64,000 nucleotides of DNA from Naasia sp. SYSU D00057 (GTDB lineage: Bacteria; Actinomycetota; Actinomycetes; Actinomycetales; Microbacteriaceae), in assembly GCF_017916505.1 (NCBI RefSeq), contig NZ_JAFMSZ010000002.1, positions 496,001 to 560,000 of the forward strand, written 5' to 3'. The notes beneath the pieces were generated by a model that had not been told where the DNA came from, ran no database searches, and saw nothing but the letters and a program-made list of their open reading frames with translations. How positions within the stretch are numbered: position 1 is the stretch's first letter; every line of letters starts with the position of its first letter. Shown here one piece after another: positions 23,222-32,240 of the stretch. A program made the translations under genes and the position numbers.

Positions 23222-24529
23222 TCAGGACGACAGGATGAGGGCGTTCATCCGCGCCTGCCACGCCCGGTCCGCCCACATCGGGTGATGGGGGGCGGCGTTC
23301 GAGCAGAGCACCATCCCCCAGACGCCCGATTCGAGTGCCGTGCGGATGCCGTGCTCGGCGAGGGCGCGGCCGACCGGCCCCTCCTCGAAGGTCCCGTGCA
23401 GCGGCGTGTAGCCGATCCAGCCCTCGCCGACGACCGCCGGCACCGCCTTCCAGCGCGCCCACTCGGCGATGGCGACGACGCGCGACTCGATCTCGCGGAG
23501 CATGACCTCGCGGTAGGCGCCGTACTCGCTGTAGAGCCAGGTGTCCCACGCGTCCGCGTCGAGCCAGTCGTACCCGTAGATCATCTGGTCGGTGACGACG
23601 GTCGCCCGATGCTTCCAGTCCGCGGCGCGCCCGTACTCCTCGAAGGACGGCGCATCCGGCAGGAGCAGGCTCCGCAGCATCGCGTTGGGGAAGTCATCGC
23701 TGCCCTCGGACCGGATGTCGACGAGCTTCTGCAGGGCGTCGAGCACCCCGTAGCTGTAGACGTGGAACTGCGCGGCCCCGAGGCCATCCGGCACGCGCTG
23801 CATGGCGAGGTGCGGCGGCTTGCCGTAGCTCGCCGTGACGAGCAGGTCGGGGTGCCGCTCGCGCAGCCGGACGACCTCGGCCGCTCCGCCCTCGTGCAGC
23901 GCGGGCAGGATCGAGAAGTCGACCTCGTTGTGCAGCTCGACGAGAGCGATCCGGGAGCGGTGCCCGGCGTCGGTGAGCCAGTCGAGAAGCCGGTTCCAGG
24001 CGGCGCCGAGGACGGCGTACCGCTCCTGCAGCGGAACGGCGTCGATGGCCTCGAACCAGTCAGGCGTCGCGGCGAACGCCGTCGACTGCTGGTACTCCCA
24101 GCTCGCAAGGACGACGACGAGGCCGTGCCGCTCGGCGGCGGCGAAGAGCTCGAGCAGCCGGGCGCGCACGTCGACGACGCTGTCCACCTGGACGTCGTAC
24201 CAGCGGGTGCGCTGTCCGTAGCGGCCGCCGCCGGGTGCGGCACCCAGTCCCTCGACGGGCAGCGCCTCGGCGAGCGCGTCGAGGCCGAGGCCGCCGAAGA
24301 GGAGGAGCGGAGCCGCGCAGATGCGGATGGCGTTGTAGCCGAGCTCGGCCGCCTCGGCGCAGGCCGCGTCGAGGTCGGCGAACGGCTCGCCCTCGCTCGC
24401 CCTCGTGTACCAGGAGAAGTCCCAGAGCGTGATGGTGAGCCTCGGCGGCAGGTGCCCGGGCACCGGGCCGGTCAGGCCGCTCACGGCGGTCTCCTGCGTG
24501 CCGGAACCGAGGTAGCGCTCCTCGCTCAT
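23222..24529 (-). CDS. Cellulase-like TIM-barrel protein (putative glycoside hydrolase)
   Basis: The 435-residue protein has a clan-A-type (beta/alpha)8 layout. It starts with RLTITLWDFSWYTR, has a putative acid/base glutamate in LVELHNE (E202) and a putative nucleophile in VVGEGWIGY (E369). It matches the Pfam 'cellulase-like' group rather than a characterised CAZy family. There is no signal peptide, so it should be cytoplasmic and act on an imported oligosaccharide. Its ATG overlaps the stop of the DUF5107 gene by four bases. The substrate is unknown; the divergent AraC regulator and the nearby importer suggest a plant-derived sugar. Confidence 0.75.
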   Translation of the reverse strand: MSEERYLGSGTQETAVSGLTGPVPGHLPPRLTITLWDFSWYTRASEGEPFADLDAACAEAAELGYNAIRICAAPLLLFGGLGLDALAEALPVEGLGAAPGGGRYGQRTRWYDVQVDSVVDVRARLLELFAAAERHGLVVVLASWEYQQSTAFAATPDWFEAIDAVPLQERYAVLGAAWNRLLDWLTDAGHRSRIALVELHNEVDFSILPALHEGGAAEVVRLRERHPDLLVTASYGKPPHLAMQRVPDGLGAAQFHVYSYGVLDALQKLVDIRSEGSDDFPNAMLRSLLLPDAPSFEEYGRAADWKHRATVVTDQMIYGYDWLDADAWDTWLYSEYGAYREVMLREIESRVVAIAEWARWKAVPAVVGEGWIGYTPLHGTFEEGPVGRALAEHGIRTALESGVWGMVLCSNAAPHHPMWADRAWQARMNALILSS

Positions 24530-27500
24530 GCCGCGGCCTCTTTCCGGCTCCTCGTCCGCCCCTGCTCCGCCAAGTCTCTCAGCAGCCGCGCGGCCCTCGC
24601 CCGCGCTCCCGCGGTGTCGGTGTCGAAGAGGAGCAGCTCGGGCAGCGAGGTCGCGAAGTAGTCGGGAGCGGAGGAGGCGAGCTGCAGCTCGCCGGCACGC
24701 GCCTCCAGCGAGTCCCAGACGGCCGCGGCCTCGTCGATCTCGCCCAGACGGACATGGGCGATCCCGCGCCAGAAGTCGTCCGGCTCGACGGGACGGGGAG
24801 CGACCGCCAGCGCGCCGGGCCCGGAGCGCGCGGCCTCCCAAACCCGGCGGGCTCCCTCCCGATCGCCGTCCGCGGCGAGCGCGTCGCCGAGGAGCGTGAG
24901 GCGCTCTGCCATCGGCACCGCCGGGTGACGGCCCTCGCCGAGGTTCGCCGGGGCGACGATGCCGTCGCGGAGCAGGCGAGCCGCCGCGGCGGGCGCCGTC
25001 GGCAGGAGCTCCGCCGCGCGAGCGAGGGTGGCACGGTCGTAGGCGGCGATGGCCTGCCCCTCGCCGCCCTCGAACGGCTGGAAGCGCCGGGTGGTGAGGA
25101 TCGCCAGCGCGTCGTCGACGCGATCCAGGTCGAGGAGGAGATTGACGAGCCGCAGCGTGAGGTCGTCCCGGCCGAGGGCACGTGAGCCGATCCCCTCGAT
25201 CCGCGCCAGGCGCTCGGCGGCCGGGACCCCACGGAGCTCGGCGAGGACGTCCCGCTCGAAGACGAGCCGCGCATCGGCGGGGGCCAGCTCGAGGGCCCGC
25301 CGGAATGCGCCGTCTGCGGCGTCCAGGTCGCCTCCCGTGTTGACGACGGCCACGGCGAGGTTGCGGTGCACGACCGGGTCGCTCGAGCCGAGGTCGGCCG
25401 CCGATTGCAGCTGCTTGCGCGCGTCGCCCAGACGTCCCGCGTCGAGCAGCCAGGTGCCGAGCAGCCCGCGCACCACGGCGTCGCGGGGGTCCGCGGCGAG
25501 CGCCGCGACCAGGGCGTCGTGGTCGTCGAGCCCGTACGGGAAGGCGAGGGTGGTGTCGCTCGCGGCGACGGCGGCGCGCTCGCGGTCCGCCTCGTCGGGC
25601 CGGCCGAGCGCGGCGAGCCATCCGGCGCGGAGGAGGAGGCGCATCGGCTCGGGATTGCCGAACGCGCCGCGTGGGCCGGTCGGCCGGTCGGTGAGGGCGA
25701 GAGCGAGCTCCAGCTCGCCGGCGCGCGCGAGGTCCGCCGCCACGGCGAGGGGCGTCTTGGGATCGGCGGTCTCGAGTCGGCCGGAGAGTGCAAGCGCCAC
25801 CGGATCGAGCGCGTCGCGACGCAGCAGCTCCGCGAGAGCGTCGTCCGCCTCCCGGTGGCGGCCGAGGCGCCGCAGCGCGAGCACGGTGAGGTGGTCGGCC
25901 TCGGGACCCGCTCCCGCCCGGCGCGCGGCCGGCAGCCGGTCGAGCGCGGAGGTGGCATCGCCGGTGCGGAGGAGCACCCGGGCGAGCGCGACCAGGGCGG
26001 GCCCAGCCCATCTGCCGTCCCACGCGGCCTTGCCGAAGCGCTCGGCGGCCCCCGCCGGGTCGCCGAGACGCTCGAGGACGAGCCCGAGGCGGTAGGACGC
26101 CTCGCCGCTCTCGGGGTTCAGGTTGCGTGCCGTCAGGCGCCGCAGCGCCCGCTCGAAGCGCGCTCGGGCCTCGACGTAGAGGCCGCGCCGGTAGAGCGCC
26201 GCGCCGATGGCCAGGTTCGCGCGGGAGTCGGCGGGGTCGCGCCGGAGCAGCTCCTCGAAGTAGGGCAGGGGCGAGCGCGTCGGGTGGCGGTACTGCGTCA
26301 GGTGGACGCCGGTGAGGTACAGCTCGTCCGCCGAGGCGATCGACTCGGGGGCGTCCGGCTCGGTCGCGACCCAGGGCTCAGGAGCCACCTCATCATCGGG
26401 ATGCCATGACAGCAGCTCGCGCCCTCCGGCCGTGACCGTGACGCTCAGCGTCCCGGCTCGGTCCGGCACGTCCGCCTCGCCGACGAACGGCGCGGCAGGC
26501 GACAGCGGGGCGGTCCACTCCTGCAGGACGCTGCCGCCGGCGGAGAGGACGATGCTCGCCTCGACGTGCTCGCCCGGGGCGGACACCCCGACCTGCGCGC
26601 GCCCGTCGCGCCGGACCAGGCTCACGGCGGCGTCGAGGGTCGCCTGGTGGGCTGGCCCCATCTCGCGAATCGGGTACCAGTACTGACTGAACTCGCGGAC
26701 CTCGCCGGGGGCGAGGTAGCTGAAGTCCGGCTGGTTGTCGGTGTAGACGCCGGCCATCAGCTCGACGTACGGGCCGTCGGTGTCGGTGAGGTGGGCGTCC
26801 CACGCGTGCCCCACCGCGCCGTCGCCCCACGTCCACTGCTTCTTGCCGGGTGCGATCGACCGGTCCGCCCAGTGCACGAAGCCGGCTCGCGCGTCGTGGT
26901 CGTAGCCGCCGAAGAAGCTGTCGCGGGTGTCGGTGACCATGTAGGAGGTGGGCACCGGGATGCTGCTGTAGATGTCGAGCCGGTCGGCGCCGGGCCGCTC
27001 CTCGGCGAGCGCCGGGTAGTCGACGCCGTAGTAGGGCCGGTCCGCCTGCGGGAACGCGGTGATCGCCCGGCGCGCGTGGTCGGCGACCCAGCGGACGTCC
27101 GTGGGGAAGAAGGACTGGTAGCGCTCATGCGACCGGGCGGCGACGTTGGCCCACCAGAGGAACGTCTGCGGCTCATCAGTGCGGTTGTGGAGCCGCACCT
27201 CCGCCTCGATGAGCGACGAGCCCGGGCGCAGCCGGATCCCGTGGGTGCCGCGCATCCGCTGCAGCGGGTCGAGGTCGCTCATGCGAACGACGACCGAGCC
27301 GTCGTCGTCCCGCTCCACGGCGGCCTCGACGGGCAGGAACGTGGCCGGCCGGTGGTGCTGGGGCCAGTTGAACTCGACGCCGCCCGACACCCACGGGCCG
27401 GCGAGCCCGACGAGCGCGGGCTTGATCACGTTGTTGCGGTAGAAGAAGTCGTAGCCGGTGGTCTTGTCGAGCCCGATGTGGATGCGCCCGCCGATCTCGG

Positions 27501-27795
27501 GGAGCAGCATCAGGCGGACGTACGCGTTCTCCAGGTGCACCGCGGTCCACGCCCGGGGCGCCTTCTCTCCGGAGATGCTGTCGGTGAAGGGGATCGGGTA
27601 CACCCGCCCGCTCGACCCCTGGTAGACCCGGCGGTCGAGGAAGAGCGGGTACCTATCCGGCTCCCCCGGCTCGTACGTGTCGATCGTCACCGGCGCGATC
27701 CAGCAGGCGACGCCACCGTCGTCGAGGATGGCCTGCTGGTCGGCGGGCGCGTCGGGGAGGCGGATGGCGCTGGGAACGGCGTCGGCGTCGGTCAC
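24526..27795 (-). CDS. DUF5107 domain protein with TPR-like repeats
   Basis: The 1089-residue cytoplasmic protein has two parts. Residues ~40-400 form a galactose-mutarotase-like beta domain with LLPEIGGRIHIGLDKTTGYDFFYRNN, GGVEFNWPQHHRP and an Asn/Trp-rich active-site-like cleft, the DUF5107 signature. Residues ~490-1050 are an alpha-helical tetratricopeptide array with repeated A-x-x-x-G-x-x-x-x-A patterns. Such proteins are commonly encoded beside carbohydrate-active enzymes, but their reaction is not established. The GTG at 27795 is the first start after the divergent regulator's promoter region. It is translationally coupled to the cellulase-like gene. Confidence 0.8.
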   Translation of the reverse strand: MTDADAVPSAIRLPDAPADQQAILDDGGVACWIAPVTIDTYEPGEPDRYPLFLDRRVYQGSSGRVYPIPFTDSISGEKAPRAWTAVHLENAYVRLMLLPEIGGRIHIGLDKTTGYDFFYRNNVIKPALVGLAGPWVSGGVEFNWPQHHRPATFLPVEAAVERDDDGSVVVRMSDLDPLQRMRGTHGIRLRPGSSLIEAEVRLHNRTDEPQTFLWWANVAARSHERYQSFFPTDVRWVADHARRAITAFPQADRPYYGVDYPALAEERPGADRLDIYSSIPVPTSYMVTDTRDSFFGGYDHDARAGFVHWADRSIAPGKKQWTWGDGAVGHAWDAHLTDTDGPYVELMAGVYTDNQPDFSYLAPGEVREFSQYWYPIREMGPAHQATLDAAVSLVRRDGRAQVGVSAPGEHVEASIVLSAGGSVLQEWTAPLSPAAPFVGEADVPDRAGTLSVTVTAGGRELLSWHPDDEVAPEPWVATEPDAPESIASADELYLTGVHLTQYRHPTRSPLPYFEELLRRDPADSRANLAIGAALYRRGLYVEARARFERALRRLTARNLNPESGEASYRLGLVLERLGDPAGAAERFGKAAWDGRWAGPALVALARVLLRTGDATSALDRLPAARRAGAGPEADHLTVLALRRLGRHREADDALAELLRRDALDPVALALSGRLETADPKTPLAVAADLARAGELELALALTDRPTGPRGAFGNPEPMRLLLRAGWLAALGRPDEADRERAAVAASDTTLAFPYGLDDHDALVAALAADPRDAVVRGLLGTWLLDAGRLGDARKQLQSAADLGSSDPVVHRNLAVAVVNTGGDLDAADGAFRRALELAPADARLVFERDVLAELRGVPAAERLARIEGIGSRALGRDDLTLRLVNLLLDLDRVDDALAILTTRRFQPFEGGEGQAIAAYDRATLARAAELLPTAPAAAARLLRDGIVAPANLGEGRHPAVPMAERLTLLGDALAADGDREGARRVWEAARSGPGALAVAPRPVEPDDFWRGIAHVRLGEIDEAAAVWDSLEARAGELQLASSAPDYFATSLPELLLFDTDTAGARARAARLLRDLAEQGRTRSRKEAAA

Positions 27796-27885
27796 GTCGG
27801 ACCACGCTAGAGATCCGCCGGCCTTCCCTCCATGGCAGATGATCGCCCGGGCATGGAGAATCCGCTTGCGTGGCAGAATCGCGAG

Positions 27886-28749
27886 ATGGAACGCGCCGAG
27901 GGGTTCGAGGATCAGCGGCTGTGCGTGGTGCCGCGGCCGCTCGTGGCGGCGGCGCTCGCCCGACCAGCCACCCGCCGTCTGATCGTGACCGACGCCGGCT
28001 GGTTCCCGCGAGCGTCAGGTCATGGCCGTCACCGTCCGGGCGGCGCGGAGGAGACGATCGTCATCGTCTGCGTCGCGGGCTCCGGCTGGTTCTCGACGGG
28101 CGGCGTGCGCACGCGCGTCGGCTCGTCGACGGCGATCGTGATCCCCGGCGGCGCCCCGCACTCCTACGGCGCCAGCGAGACGGATCCATGGACGATCTGG
28201 TGGTGCCACGTCACCGGGTCCGACGTGCCGGACCTCCTCGAGGCAGCCGAGATCGATCCGGCGCGCCTCACCGTGTCGCTGCGGGCTGTCGACCGGGTGA
28301 CGTCGATGCTCGACGAGATCATCGCCTCCCTCGAGCGCGACCAGTCCCCCGCCCGGCTCCTCGCGACTGCAGGCATGGCCTGGCGCATGCTCACCCAGCT
28401 CGCGGTCGACCGTCGCCTGCCCGAGCAGGGCGAGCCGCTCGAGAGGGCGATGCGCTACCTGGAGGAGCGCATCGAGGGCACCATCCGGGTTCCCGAGCTG
28501 GCCGCCCTCGTCGGTGTCTCCCCGTCGCACCTTTCCGCTCTCTTCCGCGAGGCGACCGGGGGCGGCGTGCTGGCCCACCACACCGCGCTGAAGATGGCGC
28601 GGGCACGCCGCCTCCTCGACACCACGACGCTGCCGATCGGTGAGATCGGCCGCGAGGTGGGGATGAGCGATCAGTTCTACTTCTCCCGCCAGTTCCGGAA
28701 GATGCACGGCGTGAGTCCGAGCGCCTACCGCCTCCAGCGGAAGGGCTGA
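27886..28749 (+). CDS. AraC-family transcriptional regulator
   Basis: The product is 287 residues from the ATG at 27886; in-frame ATGs at 27832 and 27853 would lengthen it. It has an N-terminal cupin-type sugar-binding domain (IVIPGGAPHSYGASE…W) and a C-terminal double helix-turn-helix. Visible there are VPELAALVGVSPSHLSALFREATG and IGEIGREVGMSDQFYFSRQFRKMHGVSPSAYR, each matching the AraC signature closely. CAGAAT six bases before the chosen ATG could be a -10 box, giving a leaderless mRNA. It is divergent from the DUF5107 operon and convergent with the importer genes, and probably regulates one or both. Confidence 0.88.
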   Translation: MERAEGFEDQRLCVVPRPLVAAALARPATRRLIVTDAGWFPRASGHGRHRPGGAEETIVIVCVAGSGWFSTGGVRTRVGSSTAIVIPGGAPHSYGASETDPWTIWWCHVTGSDVPDLLEAAEIDPARLTVSLRAVDRVTSMLDEIIASLERDQSPARLLATAGMAWRMLTQLAVDRRLPEQGEPLERAMRYLEERIEGTIRVPELAALVGVSPSHLSALFREATGGGVLAHHTALKMARARRLLDTTTLPIGEIGREVGMSDQFYFSRQFRKMHGVSPSAYRLQRKG

Positions 28750-28750
28750 C

Positions 28751-29608
28751 TCACCCCTTCGTCGCGCCGGCCGTCAGGTCGGCCTTCCAGAACCGCTGCA
28801 GGGACACCATCAGCGCCACGAGCAGGATGGCCGACACGGCGGACCCCGTGACCACGAGCTGGTAGAACATCGGATCGCGCTGGGTCTGTGAGTTCCAGAG
28901 CGTGAGTCCCAGCGTGATGGGGAACGTCTTCGTGTCGTTCAGCATCACGAGCGGCAGCAGGTAGTTGTTCCAGATCGTCACGAACTGGAACAGGAAGATG
29001 GTGACGAGAGCCGGCACCATCATCCGGGTCGCGATCGAGCCGAAGATGCGCAGGTCGCCCGCACCGTCGATGCGGGCGGCCTCGATCACCTCGTCCGGAA
29101 CCGCGGCGTTCGCTTGGATGCGGGCGAGGTAGACGCCGAACGGGCTGACCATGCTCGGGAGCAGGACCGCCCAGTAGGTGCCGGTCAGGCCCGCCGCGTT
29201 CAGCAGGAAGTAGAGCGGCAGGGCGATGACGGTGGCGGGCACGAGCACTCCGCCGAGGATCACCGAGAACAGCGTCTCGCGTCCCCGGAACACGTACTTG
29301 GCGATCGCGTAGCCGCACGCCGCCGACAGGACCATCGCGACGAACGCGCCGACCGCCGAGTAGAGCACGCTGTTGAGCACCCAGGTGCCGAAGATGCCGC
29401 CGTCCTGCGTGAACAGTCGGGACAGGTTCTCGAGGGCCTGCGGCGAGTCGGAGAACCAGAGCCCGAAGCTCGCGAACAGGTCGCCGGGCGACTTCGTGGC
29501 CGCGATGACGACCCACAGCAGCGGGAGCAGGAAGTAGGCCGCCGCGAGGACGAGGACCGCGTTGACCGCGATCACGCTGCCGAGCGGCTGCCGGCGGGAT
29601 CTCACCAT
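28751..29608 (-). CDS. Carbohydrate ABC transporter permease (MalG-type)
   Basis: The 285-residue protein has six membrane segments. The cytoplasmic EAA loop reads EVIEAARIDGAGDLRIF, where the ATPase docks. N- and C-termini are typical of CUT1 family MalG/UgpE permeases. The ATG at 29608 overlaps the upstream permease stop by seven bases. It is the last gene of a three-gene importer cluster. No ATP-binding subunit is encoded nearby, so a shared MsiK-type ATPase elsewhere is expected. Confidence 0.92.
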   Translation of the reverse strand: MVRSRRQPLGSVIAVNAVLVLAAAYFLLPLLWVVIAATKSPGDLFASFGLWFSDSPQALENLSRLFTQDGGIFGTWVLNSVLYSAVGAFVAMVLSAACGYAIAKYVFRGRETLFSVILGGVLVPATVIALPLYFLLNAAGLTGTYWAVLLPSMVSPFGVYLARIQANAAVPDEVIEAARIDGAGDLRIFGSIATRMMVPALVTIFLFQFVTIWNNYLLPLVMLNDTKTFPITLGLTLWNSQTQRDPMFYQLVVTGSAVSAILLVALMVSLQRFWKADLTAGATKG

Positions 29609-30594
29609 GCGCGGTTCCCCTTGCGATTGACGAGGCGGAGGAAGCCGAACGAGAAGACGAAGCCCACGAGGGCGACGATCACGGCCATGGCGGCCGCCAG
29701 GTTCGGGTTCCCCTGCGCGAACGACTGGTTGTACGCGGCGAGGTTGGGCGTGAAGTCGGAGCTGATCGCCGTCGTGAGCGGTCGCAGCACGAGCGGCTCG
29801 ACGAACAGCTGCAGCGTCCCGATGATCGTGAAGACGGTCACGAGGATGATCGACGGCCGGACGAGGGGCAGCTTGATGTTCCACGTGACCGACCACTCCG
29901 AGGCGCCGTCGATGCGGGCGGCCTCGTAGAGCTCGGAGGGGATCGCGTTCAGCGCGGCGATCAGGATGAACATGTTGTAGCCCGCGAAGCCCCAGAGCGC
30001 GATGTTCGCGATGGCGAAGAGCACGCCGCCGCTCGACAGCGGGCTGAGTGAGAGGCCGATCGCGTCGAGGCCCTGCAGCACCGGGCTCGTCGCGGGGATG
30101 TAGAGGAAGCCCCAGAGCAGCGCCGCGATGACGCCGGGAACGCCGTAGGGCGCGAAGTAGAGCACGCGGAAGAAGCGCGGGAAGCGGGCCCGGCCCGACT
30201 CCAGCAGCAGCGCGAGGGCGAGGGAGGTGACGACCATGAGCGGCACCTCGATGAGGGAGAAGAGCAGCAGGCGGCCGAGGCTCGCCACGAAGGACGCGGA
30301 GCCGAGCGCCGTCGCGTAGTTCTCGAGGAACACGAAGGCCGTCTCGGGGGGCCCGAAGCCGAGCCCGCTGGAGCGGACGGTGAAGAGGCTCTGCACGAGG
30401 GCGAACACGATCGGGGCCACGAAGAACGCGGCGAACATGACCGTGAACGGCAGGATGAGGATCCAGAGCGCGGCGCGGGACTGGCGCCTGGTGCGGCCCC
30501 GTCGCCCTGCGGCGGGAGCCGACGGGCCGGAGGGGCCGGGGAGCGGCGGGGCGCTTGCGCGCCCCGCCGCCGTCCGGTCGCTGGTGGTGGACAT
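29602..30594 (-). CDS. Carbohydrate ABC transporter permease (MalF-type)
   Basis: The 330-residue protein has a Pro/Ala/Arg-rich cytoplasmic N-terminus (residues 1-40), six or seven membrane segments and the EAA loop ELYEAARIDGASEWSVTW. It pairs with the MalG-type permease to form the channel of a CUT1-type sugar importer. The start at 30594 lies just five bases from the stop of the binding-protein gene. Upstream starts in the same frame would overlap that gene heavily and were rejected. Confidence 0.92.
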   Translation of the reverse strand: MSTTSDRTAAGRASAPPLPGPSGPSAPAAGRRGRTRRQSRAALWILILPFTVMFAAFFVAPIVFALVQSLFTVRSSGLGFGPPETAFVFLENYATALGSASFVASLGRLLLFSLIEVPLMVVTSLALALLLESGRARFPRFFRVLYFAPYGVPGVIAALLWGFLYIPATSPVLQGLDAIGLSLSPLSSGGVLFAIANIALWGFAGYNMFILIAALNAIPSELYEAARIDGASEWSVTWNIKLPLVRPSIILVTVFTIIGTLQLFVEPLVLRPLTTAISSDFTPNLAAYNQSFAQGNPNLAAAMAVIVALVGFVFSFGFLRLVNRKGNRAW

Positions 30595-30599
30595 GGCGC

Positions 30600-31937
30600 T
30601 CAGTTGACCGAGATGCCCTTGTCCTCGAGGGCGGCGACCATGTCGTCCTGCGTCTTGGTGAACGCATCGGCGAGAGGCGTGCCGCCGTCCACCGCGCTCT
30701 TCACGTTGTCCGTGAGCGAGGAGAACAGAGTGGAGGAGAGGGGCGGCCACTTCCAGGAGGTGTCGACGCTCTTGTCGGACTCGGCGAAGACGTCCCAGAT
30801 GTCCTGGCCGCCGTAGAACTCGAACACCTCGGGGGCGTCCTGCAGCGCGGTGATCTCGCTCGTGTCCGCGACGGCCGGCCAGCCGGCGCCGACGTTCGTC
30901 AGGATGTTGACGCTCTCCGGGTCGGAGTTGAGCCAGAGCGCGAACTCCGCGGCCTCGGCCGGGTGGTCGGAGCCCTTCAGCACGGCGCTCGCCGAGCCGC
31001 CCGCCCAGGTGGCGGAGACGCTGTCGCCGGCGTTCCACTGGGGCATCGGGCCGACCGCCCACTTGCCGGCGGTGTCCGGCGCGGTGCCGCGGAGGATCGC
31101 GTCGGCCCAGGAGCCGGAGATCCAGGTCGCGACGTTGCCGTTCTGGATGTCGGCGTTCCACTCGCTCGAGAAGTCGGCCTCGATCTTCACGAGGCCCTCG
31201 TCGATGAGCTTCTGCCAGAACTGCGCGGTCTTCAGCGTGGCCTCGTCGTCGATGGAGACGGTCCACGCGTCGTCCTCGGCGGTGAACCAGCTGGCGCCCG
31301 CCTGCTGCGAGAGGCCGATGAGCCAAGGAGCCTGGTTGAACGCGAAGGCGGTGATGTACTTGTTCGGGTCGGAGGCGTGGATCACCTTCGCCGCCTCGTA
31401 GTACTCGTCCCAGGTGGTCGGGTAGGCGAGGCCGAGGGAGTCGAAGATGTCCTTGCGGTAGAACTGGCCGAGCGGGCCGCTCGCCTGGGGCACCGCGTAG
31501 ACCTTGTCGTTGAAGACGCCGGTCTGCCACTGCCACGGCACGAAGTCGTCCTCGGCGTCGCCCACGTGCTCGGTGATGTCCTCGAGCGCGTCGTTGATGA
31601 GGAAGTCGGGGATGGCGTCGTAGCCGAGCTGCACGACGTCCGCCGGGTTGCCGGCCTGCACGGCCGAGAGCATCTTGGCGTAGCCGCCGTCCGGGCCCGC
31701 GGTGATCGTCTCGAGCTTGACCTCGATGTCGTCGTGGGAGGCGTTGAACGCGTCGACGGCCTGGTCGATGTTCGGCACCCAGGACTGGAAGGTGATCTCG
31801 ACCGGCTCACCGCCGGTGGAGGATCCGCCGGAGGCGCTGCTGCCGCCGCTGCTGCATGCGGCGAGCGCGGCTACGAGGCCGACGGTGACGGTTCCGGCGA
31901 GGGCGAGCCGGGGAATGCGGGTTCGTTGGCCGAACAT
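30600..31937 (-). CDS. Extracellular sugar-binding lipoprotein of an ABC importer
   Basis: The 445-residue family 1 solute-binding protein has a lipoprotein signal: RIPRLALAGTVTVGLVAALAAC with the lipobox cysteine at residue 28, then a Gly/Ser-rich linker. The body shows the usual two-lobe pattern with many Trp residues (WLIGLSQQAGASW, WISGSWADA). It delivers substrate to the two permeases downstream. The second of two adjacent ATGs (31937) is used because AAGGAG lies at better spacing. An ATG at 32021 with its own GAGGAG box is possible but would add a poorly coded 28-residue N-terminus. Confidence 0.9.
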   Translation of the reverse strand: MFGQRTRIPRLALAGTVTVGLVAALAACSSGGSSASGGSSTGGEPVEITFQSWVPNIDQAVDAFNASHDDIEVKLETITAGPDGGYAKMLSAVQAGNPADVVQLGYDAIPDFLINDALEDITEHVGDAEDDFVPWQWQTGVFNDKVYAVPQASGPLGQFYRKDIFDSLGLAYPTTWDEYYEAAKVIHASDPNKYITAFAFNQAPWLIGLSQQAGASWFTAEDDAWTVSIDDEATLKTAQFWQKLIDEGLVKIEADFSSEWNADIQNGNVATWISGSWADAILRGTAPDTAGKWAVGPMPQWNAGDSVSATWAGGSASAVLKGSDHPAEAAEFALWLNSDPESVNILTNVGAGWPAVADTSEITALQDAPEVFEFYGGQDIWDVFAESDKSVDTSWKWPPLSSTLFSSLTDNVKSAVDGGTPLADAFTKTQDDMVAALEDKGISVN

Positions 31938-32240
31938 CATGCTCCTTTGCAAGGGGGTGCGGGGGATCCGCGGAGAGGTGGCGCGAACCGAGGCTAGGTC
32001 CGCCGGACGGCGCGGAGACATGGTGAAAGCTCCTCGATGCATGGACGTTCCTACGATGCCTCTCGGCGACGGTCCCCCGGGCGGAACGAAGGCGGAGGTC
32101 CCTCCCAGTCTCCCTCAGGACGCGAGAGCGTTGCGCGAGGCGCCTGTCCGGACGAAGTCGCGAAGCCACCGGCGAGGGCGCGCGAGGCGGGCGCATGGAC
32201 TATCCGGACAGCGCGCTCGGTCGACCGTCCGCCGCAGCCG
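31938..32240. other. Gene-free interval upstream of the first sugar importer
   Basis: It should carry the importer promoter. I see GAGGAG near 32033, AAGGAG just before the binding-protein start, and no clear -35/-10 pair or operator dyad. Codon use in the open frames here is unlike the neighbouring genes. Confidence 0.5.

Noticed and set aside
23222-26023. A 933-residue protein joining the cellulase-like enzyme to upstream sequence
   Set aside because: The extra N-terminal part is an out-of-frame shadow of the DUF5107 gene; the ATG at 24529 with ATGA coupling is the better start.
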